A stretch of 64,000 bases of DNA from the NCBI GenBank assembly GCA_948099385.1, contig CANUEZ040000117.1, forward strand, positions 2,838,001 through 2,902,000, written 5' to 3'. Below, one piece after another: positions 21,601 through 34,000 of the stretch. Position numbers and translations under genes: made by a program. The notes below the pieces were generated by a model, which did no database searches, was not told the origin of the DNA, and saw only the letters and a program-made list of their open reading frames with translations. This DNA comes from Fasciola hepatica. Its lineage: Eukaryota; Platyhelminthes; Trematoda; Plagiorchiida; Fasciolidae. How positions within the stretch are numbered: position 1 is the stretch's first letter; every line of letters starts with the position of its first letter.

Positions 21601-23990
21601 AACTCAGCCAAGTATTTTGTGGCAGCTGCGCAAATATTTCTGCCTCCGGCAACAGTTTACATACCCTCGTGGTTAAGCCTGCTCCGTGCTTACATCCAAG
21701 CAAGATGTCCCACTAGAAATAATCCCCTCCCCAATTATGTCTTCCACGTTTACCTTTATTCCTTTTCAGGAAGATTGGATGAGGAATGCTGCGATGATGT
21801 GACCCTTGATGTGCCATGCCGTGGTCCTTACTGTCTCTTATACAGGACAGCATATCTGAGATTGCTTATTCGTATTTCATGTACAAACCTCAAATAAATC
21901 GATCAAAATCTTCCTATATGTTGCTTTGTCATTTTAAGGGGATCAGGTATTGTAATCTTGTAGAATCCATTTCCTCATCATTCACGAAAGGTAAGTGCAT
22001 CTGGGGCAATGCATCGGTAGAATACCCCGATGTCATTTGCAACAGCGGCCCTCCTTGATCTGCGCACTTCTCCGTCTTTCTGAAGATAGGACGGTTTTTC
22101 AGAGATATAAGGACTCAAATCCTTTCGTATTCCGCTTTATACTATCCAAAAAGCTGTTTACTCGTGTGATCTACCCCACTGGTTCTATGCTCTCCCTGTA
22201 AAATTCTATGGGCCGATTTTTGTGTACCAAACGAAGTTTATCCAGAGGTGACTTTACATGGTCAGCCCCACGCACCAGCAACGGTTGCGGCAAAAAACAT
22301 TTATACACCCGAAATGCTGGAAATATGGAACTATCTCCCCAGTTATCACCTATTTTCCGTCTCCATCTTCGCCATCTCAGCTTACCGCTCCTTAGGCCCG
22401 GCAAAATCTACTTTCCTTAGCACATAATTATCGCGGGGTTAAAAGACGATTTCCGTACTCGTCTCACCATTCATGATCCATTTTCCCGAGGATTCGTGCC
22501 AAACCACCCGCTTGTCCCATTCGCAAACTTAACCAATCCCCAAGATAAAACTCGCCCTTTTTTATCACATTCACCGATATATTTGCAAAAATTCACATTT
22601 ACTTTTGCCATACACTTCCGTCCCACAAAGCCCAAACGGTGTGTTTCACTGAGAAATACTTGTCATCAGAGCATCCTAACACTCGACGATACTGTGACAG
22701 TTCGCTCTCTCTGTCAGTACTTCTGTTCGCCCACACGGCTGTAGCATTGCAATATCTTCACCTTGCAATGATTCACGCCTTCCCCATATATTCACATCTG
22801 AAAGACATCTGTATCGCAGCGCTTTGATCTGTCGCCATCACATGGTCCGTCTTTTGCAAAGAATACCAACAGATAGTATTTTACCTGTCAACTACTTCAC
22901 CGCCCAACTTCGCAAAAGTGTTCATCGATTGTTTGGTGCTTTTTAATATCTGGTATTCTATCTTGGTAAATCCTCTCAGACAATTTCGATCCTTGCTTCT
23001 CTCTGGTCATCATGTTCAGCCCTCAGATAACGATAAGCAGCCGTAAATACCTACTTGTTATTCGAATACTCACCTTCGCAAACCGTGTATCTGCGGCTAT
23101 CATGGCCACGCATCACAAACTGATTTGTCGTCCAGTTCCCATTTCCATCTCGATGCATCACATTCCACCTTTCCGAAAGTTAACAATGTGCTCAACGATT
23201 ACATGTTTACATCCGGCTACTTACTTCACCGTCACCCAGGCAATCTCTCTACAAACGAGTCCTTCACTGGGTATTTAACCGACTCAGCCGGTATTTGGTG
23301 GCTGAGTGTTACAAGGGTAATCTTTGAAAGACTTTGCCTGTTTTTTGCCTGCAAATTCATTCCTTTCATCATCTGATTTCCAATCCAAAGCCGTGCTATA
23401 CTCCGCGGAGCGCTATAGCTGGTTCATGCCTCCCTTGGAAATTTCTTTTTCTTCAGAGTGAACAAAACTTTCGTCAATTCTGTTTGATTCTCTCGTTGCA
23501 TAGTCCCTCTTTTTGTAATATTTCATTTAGGGTCCACTACCTCCGACCAGCTCCTCTCTGACTTCGGCGGGCTGGCCACCCGATTTCGAGTTCAAGTTTG
23601 CCGGGAGCCGCCTTAAAGAGTAAATTGATTACTTTTTGCTTGTAAAATATCTAGTGCCCATACTTGAATCATCCTCTTGGAATTCGGACTCCACGTCTAA
23701 ATGTACCGTTTGATCTTGCGTCCCAGCATGCCTCCAGGTTATCTGAAATGAACCATGATCATTATCATTACCACCTCAAAACCAGCTGACCCACTTTATA
23801 ACTAACCACTGACTGAAAAATCGCATCTCTTTAAGCTCAATACCAGCAAATGTTTCTCTATGGCTTCCACACAGTTCTGCTTCAAACACCCATATGCCTG
23901 TACAAAAACTTACCATTTCTCCACAGCACTACATCTCGCCTGTTTCCTCGACGACCCTTATGTTACATTTTCAGAACTAGACTCCATAAT
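21601..23990. other. Pyrimidine-rich block
   Basis: The plus strand is C/T-rich over roughly 2.3 kb, with many overlapping open frames of 60-100 residues only on that strand. None carries a known motif, and the openness follows from the composition bias. It resembles, in mirror composition, the purine-rich blocks elsewhere. Confidence 0.45.
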
Positions 23991-23999
23991 GATGTTACA

Positions 24000-24230
24000 C
24001 CACATATCATCATTTGTGTCGTTTTGCAACTGGAAGTGATCATGCAGCTGCTAGATATCCAACTTTGGGTTTGTGGAACGTCCAGTCGACTTGCGGTATG
24101 TGGGTTGATGCCCTCCAGATACTCAAAACCGCCCATCAGCTGACCTCTGCCTTCTCTAGTTTGAGTAGCTGCCGGAAGGGAGACACAACCTCCGTCCAGT
24201 TATCAACCAGGTTTACACTTTGAAAGAGTT
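24000..24230 (+). pseudogene. Possible LINE endonuclease N-terminus
   Basis: Frame 24014-24223 reads YPTLGLWNVQSTCGMWVDAL. This resembles the start of LINE apurinic endonucleases (family: L-x-x-x-T-W-N-V-R-T/S-L), with the metal-binding asparagine of WNV kept. The following residues fit poorly, and no downstream ETR motif was found. Weak call. Confidence 0.35.
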
Positions 24231-26630
24231 GGAGTAAGACGTTTGAATTTGCAAACCTGCTCGCAGCTCAGCTGCCATCCCCCGGGTATAGTTCTCCAGC
24301 TTTCCCCTGAGGACTGCCTTAGACTGTTTATATCTGTGGAATCTATTCTGCTTTGGCTTCGTTTACAATGCTAGATTTGGCTTGAATTCACATTTCGATA
24401 AAAGTCGGGCCTTGATGACAAGTTTTGATTTTTGTTTCTATTTTTCCCATGATTTTTAGCCACGAGAATCTAGGTGGCCCTGCAAAAAACAGTTTTGATG
24501 TTAAAAACCCCATTTAGTCGCGGGTTCTCACTAAGCGGGTTTGTTATGATTTTTCGCGCTTTTGGCAGAGGACATTCATCCAAGGATATCAGGAAACCTC
24601 CCTTTGGAGTTTGCTCTCTGATTGACAGTTTATCTCTAAGACCCCTGTTAGAGAGCTGCTTTATCTATTCGCCATACGTCTCACAAGTTTCTTTCATTCC
24701 GGTTAATTAGGAAACTTTTATTTGGAAGTGGACGGCGCAATGGTCACCTTCACCTAGCGGTGGTTGGGTCCTCGTTCTATCTACTTAGGGTCTGCTAGTG
24801 TTAAATTCTGATAAATTGAGGGTTGTGCCTGACGCGTAGAGTACATGGTGGGTTCGTTTATATCTTGTTCTGTGTTTCTGGGCCCTGACTATTTCAAAAG
24901 GTCCTCTCCAACTCGGCAGCAGGCCCTCTGTGCTCCAGCTGGTTTGAGTTGTATGCTTTTAAATCACTCATCAGCACCGGGTCCGGGGGAACATGTCTGC
25001 CTGGACGTCGAACACTGACCTGATTTCTATTTTCTCTGGCATTGTCCGGACCGCGAAAGACGGACGATCATGCCGTCTCCGTAAAACTCGTTTGTGAAAT
25101 GCGTAGCCAAATTCGCAACAGATCCCGAAATCAGAAGGGGACTATCCGTGAAATTCTACTATACAAGATTATTAGATGAACAATGACACGAAACAGGTGC
25201 CAACCTGAAAGACTCAAAAAACGAGAACCAAATTTCGGCATGCGAGGGAGGAGCACGTGCGTCACGCGGGTCCAGAGCAAGGATATGACAAGTCAGCGCG
25301 CCGGGCGCGAACAAATATACGTTGGTTCATAAAACAACATGCAGTGCATAAAACAAGTCAGTAGAGTAAATGAGTGAGCGATGTTGAGGAAAACATGGAA
25401 ATGCAGTGGTCTTTGGGGGATTTTCCACGACCGGTCATTTCAATCTTCCCTTTTTATTCGTATAATACAAGGAATAGCCTATCTGCATTCACTGCACAAA
25501 GGGTCTGTAAAGGAGCTCGGGAAACCCTATTACGTTCAACAACATCCATATATCAAACAACATTAGTTCTTTTGTATGAACTATCATTGTTGATATTTGG
25601 ACTATTTATTTCACTGCCCGGAATCATTGTCACTCACCGGACACTCCCCGTTGCCTCGAGAGTGAGTCGCTCGGCTTGAATCGTTGTTGTGACTGTATTC
25701 GGTAACTTCATCTTCTGCTTCTAACCTCCTGCCGTAATTCAGCTGCAGTTGTCGATTTGTTGTTCAATTTTGAACATGAGAGCCTGGAAGGAACAAGGTT
25801 GATGTTATAGTAAAGTTATCTAGTTTGTTGTGTGCAGTAAAGCAGCTTTTTGGAATCGACTTTGCTTCTGAATGTGTCGAATTTCGTTGATACGCATTGC
25901 TCGAACGTTTTCCTGGCTAGACTTTACAGGGTCCGAGGGATCCCGCCGTTTGTACTCAGTTCCAAGCAGCTCCGCAACATCTTGCGGTCATATGCTCGGG
26001 TGTTTTCGAGCAACTGCCTCCGTCAGCCAAACAAGACACCTAGGCCTTGGAAACCTGCATTCGATGGAAAGCCACTAGTTGCAGCCAACACAGAAGCCTG
26101 GCCCATCCCCAACTCAACTGAGGCTAGAATGTTCACCCCGAGTTATTTCATAGTTTAGCAGGAATCTAGTTGAGATCTTGCTCGTAGATTTGTCATGCAC
26201 TCCGATAATCCTTTATTCCTGCTACCATAATCAGAACACCAAAATTCCCATATTTTGGTTCTTTTTCGGCTGCCATTATACTTGCCAGGACAAACTGCAT
26301 GCTCCTTGGCGCACTCTGTCGCCCTCCAGCATGTAACTCTACCTATACGCCAGGGCTCCAAATTGTCAGGTTTTGGGGTTATCCCAGTATCAAGGATTGG
26401 CAACCTGGCAAGAAACGTTCAACGCTTAGAATCCCTCAGTCCTTTAATTTTCTCTAGTATGCGAAAATTCAACAGGATTACTTTTAAAAGTATTCAGAGA
26501 AGATTTGCGAAGCTGCCCATTGGCTGGCCGTGAAAGGTGAACTACAGGTAACGATGTTTATATCTCATTATCAGACCTTTATTGCTTCTTGGCACCAAGA
26601 ATAATCTGGTATTTATGTATAAACCACTGA
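24231..26630. other. Unrecognised stretch
   Basis: Several plus-strand frames of up to 102 residues (for example 25374-25679 and 25850-26158) without familiar motifs. No RNA gene or clear repeat seen. Confidence 0.4.
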
Positions 26631-26639
26631 CTAAGGAAT

Positions 26640-26835
26640 TTTATTCCTACAGCTAGTTTTGCTACACTCCGGATACCGAATACTCGCTCCGTAGTCGACG
26701 ATATACTACCACACCCTTCGCCGGGACTGTTCTGCGCTCTAAGTTCTCACTCTTTACGTATTCCAGAATTTGGAATAAACTCCCATCACACATCAGATCT
26801 CCTCAGTCAAAATTTTGCATTCTTGAATGATACAG
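26640..26835 (+). pseudogene. LINE ORF2 C-terminal scrap
   Basis: The plus strand reads EYSLRSRRYTTTPFAGTVLR and then SRIWNKLPSHIRSPQS. The pattern R-x-x-x-x-F-x-x-R-x-x-x-x-W-N-x-L-P-x-x-I-x-x-x-x-S is the usual carboxyl end of jockey/CR1 and related LINE proteins. No upstream RT was recognised, so this may be a 5'-truncated insertion, the common fate of LINE copies. Confidence 0.5.
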
Positions 26836-27300
26836 ATAGATTCCTGTCTGTCCCAGCTATTTTGCGCTTATTCAAAGTTTGCGTAACCTCTAGTCAAGCT
26901 GACGAAAAAAAGCCTCGACTTTAAAGCAATGACTCTGATTTTTGAGTTACCTTGCCTCCAAAGACAATGCGATATCTTTCCCTTTTTAGTGTTGACAGTT
27001 TTTGAATTATAAATGCTCTATCTGACCGCTTTTACCTAGAATTTGCTATCGACCTGTAAAACGACATGACAGCGTCCACTAACTGTTTTTTCACACCGAC
27101 TTATCGAATCCTGCCGATTGCACTGTGAAATAGGTCTTTTCGGGTGCATTCACATTTTGAGAATGCCACCGTAGTACTCCTTACGCCCCGTCCATATGCC
27201 TTCTCTGCTCTACGATGTATCACCGTCATTTAGTTAAATCACGCCTGCTACCACGAAACCAACCTCAATGGGGCTATGTGAACTGCATCGGGGACTAAAA
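26836..27300. other. Unrecognised A/T-richer stretch
   Basis: No coding or RNA feature recognised between the LINE scrap and the flank of the large inverted repeat. Confidence 0.4.
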
Positions 27301-27790
27301 TTGGTCAATGGTATATATGTATGTATGTGTATATTCATACATATCCTACTGCCCTCTAAATAGTAGCAAAGGCATGGTAGGTAACTCAACTCTCCTCGAT
27401 ATCGTTTTACTTAAGTTGCCTCTTTTCAAATCCAGGCCCCTCTACAAATACTTCTATCTGTCTCCCAGCAAATTGAGACTGGAAAATTCACTCTCATTTC
27501 TCCGACCTGAAGTGGCTCACTAAATGCGCTCAACATCCAGTTATGACGTAACGCATTCTGCACCCGTAATGTCACATAATCTAGTTTCTTTCATGACCCC
27601 ATGCAGTTGTTCGTCTCTTCTGGTGAACGACTACTTTAGGTCAAATATTAACCGCCTCACTGTGTCTTTTAGCTCTTACCTATCCGTTTCCTTTGTTGGC
27701 CCTGCCTCTCATGGCATCACATTTTCTTGCGGACCTGCCACTTTGATTGGCCCGTACTTCATTTTTGTTCCTTTTACCGTTAACCGCTGG
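27300..27790 (+). repeat. Diverged outer flank of left inverted arm
   Basis: Just outside the near-identical arm, the sequence still resembles the reverse complement of 55472-55990 but only at roughly 70%. ATTAACCGCCTCA (about 27650) and AGCTCTTACCTATCC (about 27670) match the reverse complement of about 55560-55600. CAACATCCAGTTATGACG (about 27533) matches the complement of both 55.7 kb and 56.2 kb. A (TATG)-like microsatellite lies at about 27310-27345. Confidence 0.7.
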
Positions 27791-29209
27791 TCTTCGGCCG
27801 GGCCATACCCACACTGCTTTTCTCTATCTCACTTCCCTTTCCACTGATCCTCGATGACGGTCAACCACCTGGGGCACTAAACTGATTATCTACCTGGTTG
27901 GTTTACCAGCCTAATGGTGCTGTTCGGCCGTCTACCACTCTCCGTTCCCGTTGGCTAAGCTGTCCAACATCTCACAGCCCGACTAGTAGACCCTGGAGCA
28001 TATGCCTCTATCGCGGTTTCTCAGCCTCTGTACAACCATCAGTGATCACTCACTCCAATCCCAACGGTGAGAGGCGCGGTTGGATCCCCGCTTTGGCCAG
28101 CGCACATCGGGCGTGTAGGCTGTTTGCGGTGGTGTGCGAGCGCAAATAGGCTGGTGGATTACACCTCCTGTGTCTACTCCATGAAGTGGTTTCAGGTTGG
28201 GTGTCCAGCGCACGATCAGCCCCACCCACAGGCATCGGTTGCTGATTGCACTCTCTAACCATCCCCGCCCTACCGCATCCATCCTCGTCGGTTGCAGACC
28301 ACATGCTTATACCAAGTTTCCTCCGCCACGGTTTGCTCATCTATCGTTCTTGCCAACCCTCTCATCAACTCTCTTTCTTGTCGTTCTACCTCTGTATACA
28401 CACCTATGAATTTCGCCCTTGTTCCTACCGTTTCTCACCATGACAATCCCACTCATGATGTCACTCTTGCCTTATCAATTTCACTCCGCCCAAGCCTGAA
28501 GTATTTCCTTTTCCATCCGTGTGGCACTTGTCGGCTCCTAATCTCTATTGCCTTCGTACCTCCATATACTCATAAAGCTCTTTGATCACACACCTCACTA
28601 GCTGCCATTTTGCTGCATCATTTTGCCCATCTTATACCTCCCACCGTTACGCACCAGGCACATCCGTAACCGTGACCAATCGCCAAATAAGTACTCGCTT
28701 TTCCGCCTCTGCAGTTTTTACGAACAATTTTATTATCTTTCCACCGCCACCATATTTTTCATCTCGGAATCAGTAATTCTTCTGTGGATCTTCCTCTTTG
28801 GCAGTATCCTGATTAGCAACGTGTGGCTCAATCCATTTGTGCAATCGCCTGCAAGCACGCAACTCTTCTGTTTCATTCTCCCAACAGCGACGGACACATG
28901 TTTGTTCCATCACAGGTTTTACTGACTTAGTACCTCTTTTTTCTCTGGGTCTTGATCTTATTTCACCTGATCTGAATGTTCATCCCTTACTTGTTTCTGT
29001 TCTGTCAGTACTCTCATCTGTTTCGTATACTTCTTGCCACTGGAACCTTCAGTTTTCCTTTAGGCTACTTTGATTTTCCACGCACCACCTAATGTAAAGT
29101 CATCGTTACTTTGTTATTTTCAAGTACAGCTTCAAGCCATGTGATCTGCCCTTACCTGATCTTTCTGATCCTCCACTTTCTCAATTCTCTTTCATGTTAT
29201 TCACTGTTG

Positions 29210-29580
29210 CAGTAAGCAACAATTACTGGAAATCCCTCCAAGTGTTCCACGCGCTTTATAAATCTGGCTATATTTACATTACTTTGAAAATGTCATCCTT
29301 ACTCTACACTTTTGCACGCTTGTTTATATGTGTGAGACACTCGAATTTGGCCTTGAACCGTTTCTGGCCGTCGTGCATCAGCGACGGAGATTCGAACCTT
29401 TGGGTTTTATTGTGGAATCTATTAAGCCGCACACTTGAGGTTTGTATATAATTGTGCCCCTTGTGAATTTCATTTTAGTACCGTAGAAGCCACGAATCAA
29501 TCGTTTCCTGGATTTGAGATTCGTTGAATTGGCTACTCGTTGCTTGATTTGCAAGATTTGGCTTACAGGTGCAAATGCTG
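29210..29580 (+). repeat. Dispersed repeat of about 365 bp (copy 1)
   Basis: Shares long blocks with 44615-44975 (minus) and, less closely, with about 62.15-62.40 kb (plus); its arm partner is 53682-54052. Shared landmarks: TACTGGAAATCCCTCC, TTTGGCCTTGAACCGTTTCT, GAGGTTTGTATATAATT and TTAGTACCGTAGAAGCCACG. The copy directly before the BEL gag raises the possibility that this is a solo LTR; alternatively it is a SINE, because its minus strand has a B-box-like GGTTCGAATCT. Confidence 0.7.
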
Positions 29581-30039
29581 CATCATTGCGTTACTCTTCT
29601 TCATACGTAAGTCACATTTTTCTACTGATATTTTACACTAATCCGACCACTCTGTTTCTTCGTTTGTTCTGCTTTCTCGGGAAACTTCCACAGCCATCTT
29701 CTTGATACATAAAGTGCATCCATTTATTAACGCTGTACTCGTTTTTGATTTTCCCCAAATGTCATACTTGCAATAATCAGATTGTCAGGTTCATTATTGC
29801 ATGTTTTCTCCCAATTTTTCCTTCATATTCCCTCATTTATCAACTTTTCCCCACAGCCGTCACTTTTGTGCTCCCAAAATCGTTTCCCGCTCTCTTTGAA
29901 TCACCCGTATTCACCTGTCATAGACAGATTTATCAGGACCTAGTCAAGTTTATTCTGTGCCATTTGGTCTAATCCTACCCGTCTCTTACAAGCACTGCTA
30001 CCTCCGTGTTCTATCCCTTCATTGCTGTTTGCCCCTGCC

Positions 30040-30080
30040 TATACATATATATATATTCATGTATGTTTTTATATATCCAC
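30040..30080 (+). repeat. TA-rich microsatellite in left arm
   Basis: Alternating purine-pyrimidine tract with ATACATATATATATAT; partner in right arm at about 53182-53222. Length is the same in both arms, notable because such tracts mutate quickly. Confidence 0.85.
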
Positions 30081-30719
30081 CTATTTTCTCTGAATCCTCC
30101 AGCTGCTTGCAGGCCAATTGCCTCACCACAATGCCACTGCCCCTCAGATATGCATCCATTTCGTTCATATCTGTGCCTCATATTTACCGTATCTCCATCA
30201 GTCCGCACCATTGCTGTCATGTGAGCCACTCTTTACGTCTTGCATTGGCTGATCCCTGTCTTCAAATTGTCACCGTCCATTTGTTGCAATGAGGCATAGC
30301 TGAAGGTTACATAACTCTTAGCCATACAACTCAAACTTTCGTTCTCCCTTTCTCCCGTTCTCCTTTCTTTTTTTCTTCATCGTTTCTCGTACCAATAAGT
30401 TCTCATGCCGATTTTCAGTCCTCCTCATGTAAAACGCACACGTCCCGATCTCCTCCACATGGCTCGTTCCGTTCCTCTACCTCATCTTGACTTTCAAATT
30501 CACCGAGCATATATTTGAATCCATCCCTGGGTTCACTAAAACTCTCTCCATTATTCCTAGGTTTGCATTCATTTATCTCTCTCATCTGTTCTCTAGTTCT
30601 ACCTACCCCTAGTTTACCTTGCATAACTCCAGGTTTTCTCGACGTTTTCTGTCTATTTTTTGCTCCGAAATAAACGATGATTAATATTATAGTTGTTATT
30701 CTCATCAATCAAATCATGC

Positions 30720-32760
30720 ATTCCCAAATTTCGCCGGGAAGGTCCGAGGGTTTCCGATAACACTAGGAACTTCTGATCGATGGGGCAGCCGGAAAACTCC
30801 CTCTGATGAAGCTTGCTTTGTTAAATCTGTGTGCTTCAATAGGTTAATTACTTGGTGCCCCGGGTGCCTGCCTCACTGCTCAGTTAGCTTTTGGACCGGC
30901 TCAGCTATCCCTCTGAAGGAGAACTTTCTTTAACCCCAGCCGTAACATCCCTCGCGTTTAAAGGCTTTGTCATGTTCACAACCCATGGTCGAGTGGTCTC
31001 AATTCTGCCTTGTCACTGTCTTTGGATGATGTAATCCGGCAGCCCAGAGATCGTACGCACAGCGGTTAGCCTCAAGCTTTTTGGTCCAGCCCTAACTCTT
31101 GTCAACCTCGTGCCGGCTTCCCCTTCCAGCTGGCCACTGTGAATGACTGCCGTTTCACTGCTGTTGGATAGATCTTTTCATTTAAACCTTTAAAAAGCCG
31201 TGGTGCGCACATTCTTACACAGATCTGTAATGGCCAGGTCGTCAGCCGCCACATTGTTGCTCGAGTAATGTAAGTGTTGGTGCCGTTGATACACTTACTG
31301 AGCTTCGGCTCATGAAAATGTTTCTTCTCTTGTGCTTTTGCAGATCGAACACGCTCAACTCCCCGGCGGAATATCACTGCCGCTTGCGTGTTGCAGATCA
31401 CACACGCCCACCTCAAGCGGCGAAGTTCTACGTAAGGCTTCTGGTCACCAGGATAGATCTCGTTGTACCTCCAGTGAAGTCATTTGTTGCAAGACATGCA
31501 GCGAATAATTTCGTTCGCTCCTTTCTAGTGCAGACTAATGTCTTCTCCGGAAGCAGAAGGCCCCACAAAACTTTATCCCCCTACTGAGTAAAGGCAACAA
31601 AGTTTTGTTCTCAAAATCTAAAGCGTTGAAGAAAAGGAATAAAGTGCAAGATGTAGGGTTACTTAAACTCAGAGCTAATGGCTGAATGATACAAAAGCCG
31701 GGTGTGCTTTACATCAAGAACGACAGATGAGTTATGTCCGGCTGGAATTGTGAGTATCGCCACTTTCTGCCAAAAGATAGTATGGGCTCATCCTTTTTTC
31801 TACCTTCCTTCACTGTTCCCTTCAAAGTGCTTGAAGACCAGTTGGTTCTTGAATAAATATAACTTGCGTCGCCAGTAGGGAAGTTGTACTTTCAAGCTCC
31901 AGTTAGACTTAAGCCACAATATGGCGCAAAACTTTGATTGCCTGGTCTGTCTTGAAGTCCTGAAGCAATACGCAGGTGCCGGTCCTGATTTCAAATAATT
32001 TCGGATGCTTTGTTGTCGCAATCTGAATACTGCGGGCGAGATAGACGGTAGTTCACTGGATACTGAGACAAAGTTAGGGTTGGGGATACGAATGCTGACT
32101 GCATCTAGCCTCATGCATCGCCGGTGAGCAGGATAAAGAGCCACAGAAAAACAAAAGCGGGTCCAGTTATGTGACGTTTCCCTGAAAGTGTCAACAAAAA
32201 ACAGTTCGTTCCTTCAAATCTTCCAGAAGTCCTGTGGCAAGCTTCTAAGCCACGCACGTTGTGCAACGGAAGGGCCCTAACCTTTAGGCCAACTCAATTC
32301 AGGTCACAGGGCGCAGACGGCTGCTTATCAAGTTTGCGGGGGATTTCGCTTTGTGAAATCCTCAGATCACTCGGTGCCGAACACGTGGGATGGCTGAGGT
32401 TTCTTCGATGAGTTGTTTGAGGCAAGAGAAACAAGTTACATCCCACTGTGCTTCAATCCGAGAAGACTTCCCAAATCACTTTCTCCTGCAGGGTTTTGGA
32501 CGGCTTCATGCCTTTGCCAAGGGCAGTATTTGCGAGGGTAGGCGGGTTTGATGTGACGGAAGACGAGAAGAGGAGCCGGAAATTACCAAAGAAAGGGCGT
32601 AGGAAACGTGAGGATCCGAAGATGAGGTACACGGCCCAAAACCGATGAAAAATTCAGGAGTGTGGACGAAAGTGAACCGGGGAGTTTCAACATGCACATT
32701 GATGGCAAAAGCCACCGAGGGGAATAAAACAGCCAGCTGGGCCACAGGCCTATTTGATGG
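30720..32760. other. Unrecognised part of left arm
   Basis: Open frames of about 90-115 residues occur on both strands (30415-30708 minus, 31102-31416 minus, 31312-31587 plus, 31800-32144 minus), each with an identical translation in the other arm. None has a recognised domain. Exact conservation between arms says nothing about coding, since the non-coding DNA is equally conserved. Confidence 0.5.
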
Positions 32761-32762
32761 TT

Positions 32763-34000
32763 TGAGTAAACACTAATCCAGTTGCTGTCCATCCGATGCT
32801 TGAATTCGACAAAAATTGAAGCTGTTTTCGCTTCAGTCAGAAGCCGGTCTAAGCCACTCAATAAACTGGTCGCAAATAAATTTCCTCTCAAGTGACTAGA
32901 GACTGTTTTATTCATCAACTTCAATAGGCTTCTTATTGTCCGATTGGAAGAATGAAATAATGACAGTCAACAAATCAGTTCGTAATCTTGATGGTTTTAC
33001 TTCCACCGCTTCTACTCTTTCCGTCCTCGGGAGGCAACAAGTACAGTGCCTTCAGTTTAAGTCCATAGTCAAGGTCCCTCAGGCTCCCGAACCGCTGGAA
33101 GTGCAGTAGCAGCTCAGCACCCCTTGCAAAGTAAGTCCAACAAGCCGGAACACAAGACTACAGATGTAACCGAATAAGCGTTTTGTTAAACCACAACGCA
33201 ACCGGAGGTTTTCCAGATTATAGAACTTTTTTCAGCATGTGAAACTCCTTGGAGGCCTTTTGAGTAGCCAAGCGAAATCGGACCCCTGATCAAAGGTCGC
33301 CCGATATGGTCGACCCTATGTTCGCGACTGCTTCAACATTAGCCTCGCCAAGACATCAAGTCGGCTAATAGTTCCGCTGTCTACCGGGTGGACACACTTA
33401 GTGACAATAAATGGCGAGTCCCACACTGTTGATGGGTTTCACACCGCTTACAGTTTCCGACGCTGAGAATCTTACTCTACCGAGTCTACCAACTTTGCTC
33501 CGTCCGCAATTGTCCAGAACAGGTATAAAAGACCAAATTCAAGATGGCTGTGAGTGCGGTGGACAGGATAAGGGGCTGAACCGTGGACCATACAGCAGCG
33601 CTCTGCTCTCCCTGGGATATAATATACTCCATCTCGACCTGAAAGGTTCTATCGATGAAACACATAAGGACCCACTCAATAACTTCCGGAGACAGGCCAG
33701 AAGCACAAAAATTAGTCAGCAACAAACGACTATATACTGAGTGGAAAGCTTCATGGAGGCGGAGGTGCAAGCGTCTATTCCATCTCTCTGATTTAATTTT
33801 TGGCAACCTCATACAAACCGGAAGCATTTTGACAGGCTGGATGACTGTGTTCCCTTGTCATGGGGTTTGTATCTGTCCAGCCAGTCGTATGCAAATAGAT
33901 GGCTCATAAGTGGGCTATGAGCACTAACGAATGAGAACTCCATACAGAAATGACAGGGAAGAGTTCTGTTTGACTCGGTCGATACAACCTCGTTTATATT
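32763..34000 (-). pseudogene. CR1-like LINE RT and C-terminus in left arm
   Basis: Frame 33486-33827 reads AFHSVYSRLLLTNF and then GLSPEVIEWVLMCFIDRTFQ, matching D-F-S-K-A-F-D-x-V-x-x-x-L-L-x-K-L, G-I-x-x-x-L-x-x-W-I-x-x-F-L-x-x-R of LINE RT. About 33.0 kb keeps LDYGLKLKALYLLPPE (family ExRLxxLxLxxLxxRR). Frame 32583-32924 ends with HLRGNLFATS, LDRLLTEA and FVEFKHRMDSNW, the C-terminal W-N-x-L-P/FKxxLD region. Several stops intervene and no active-site FADD was found. The same decay is present in the right-arm copy, so the element was already dead before duplication. Confidence 0.8.

Noticed and set aside
28046..28340. Overlapping frames of 78 and 96 residues conserved exactly in both arms
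   Set aside because: Conservation equals that of surrounding non-coding DNA because the whole arm is duplicated; it gives no evidence of coding.
30800..30820. Second CTGATGA occurrence as ribozyme core
   Set aside because: No following CGAAA at a suitable distance and no stems.
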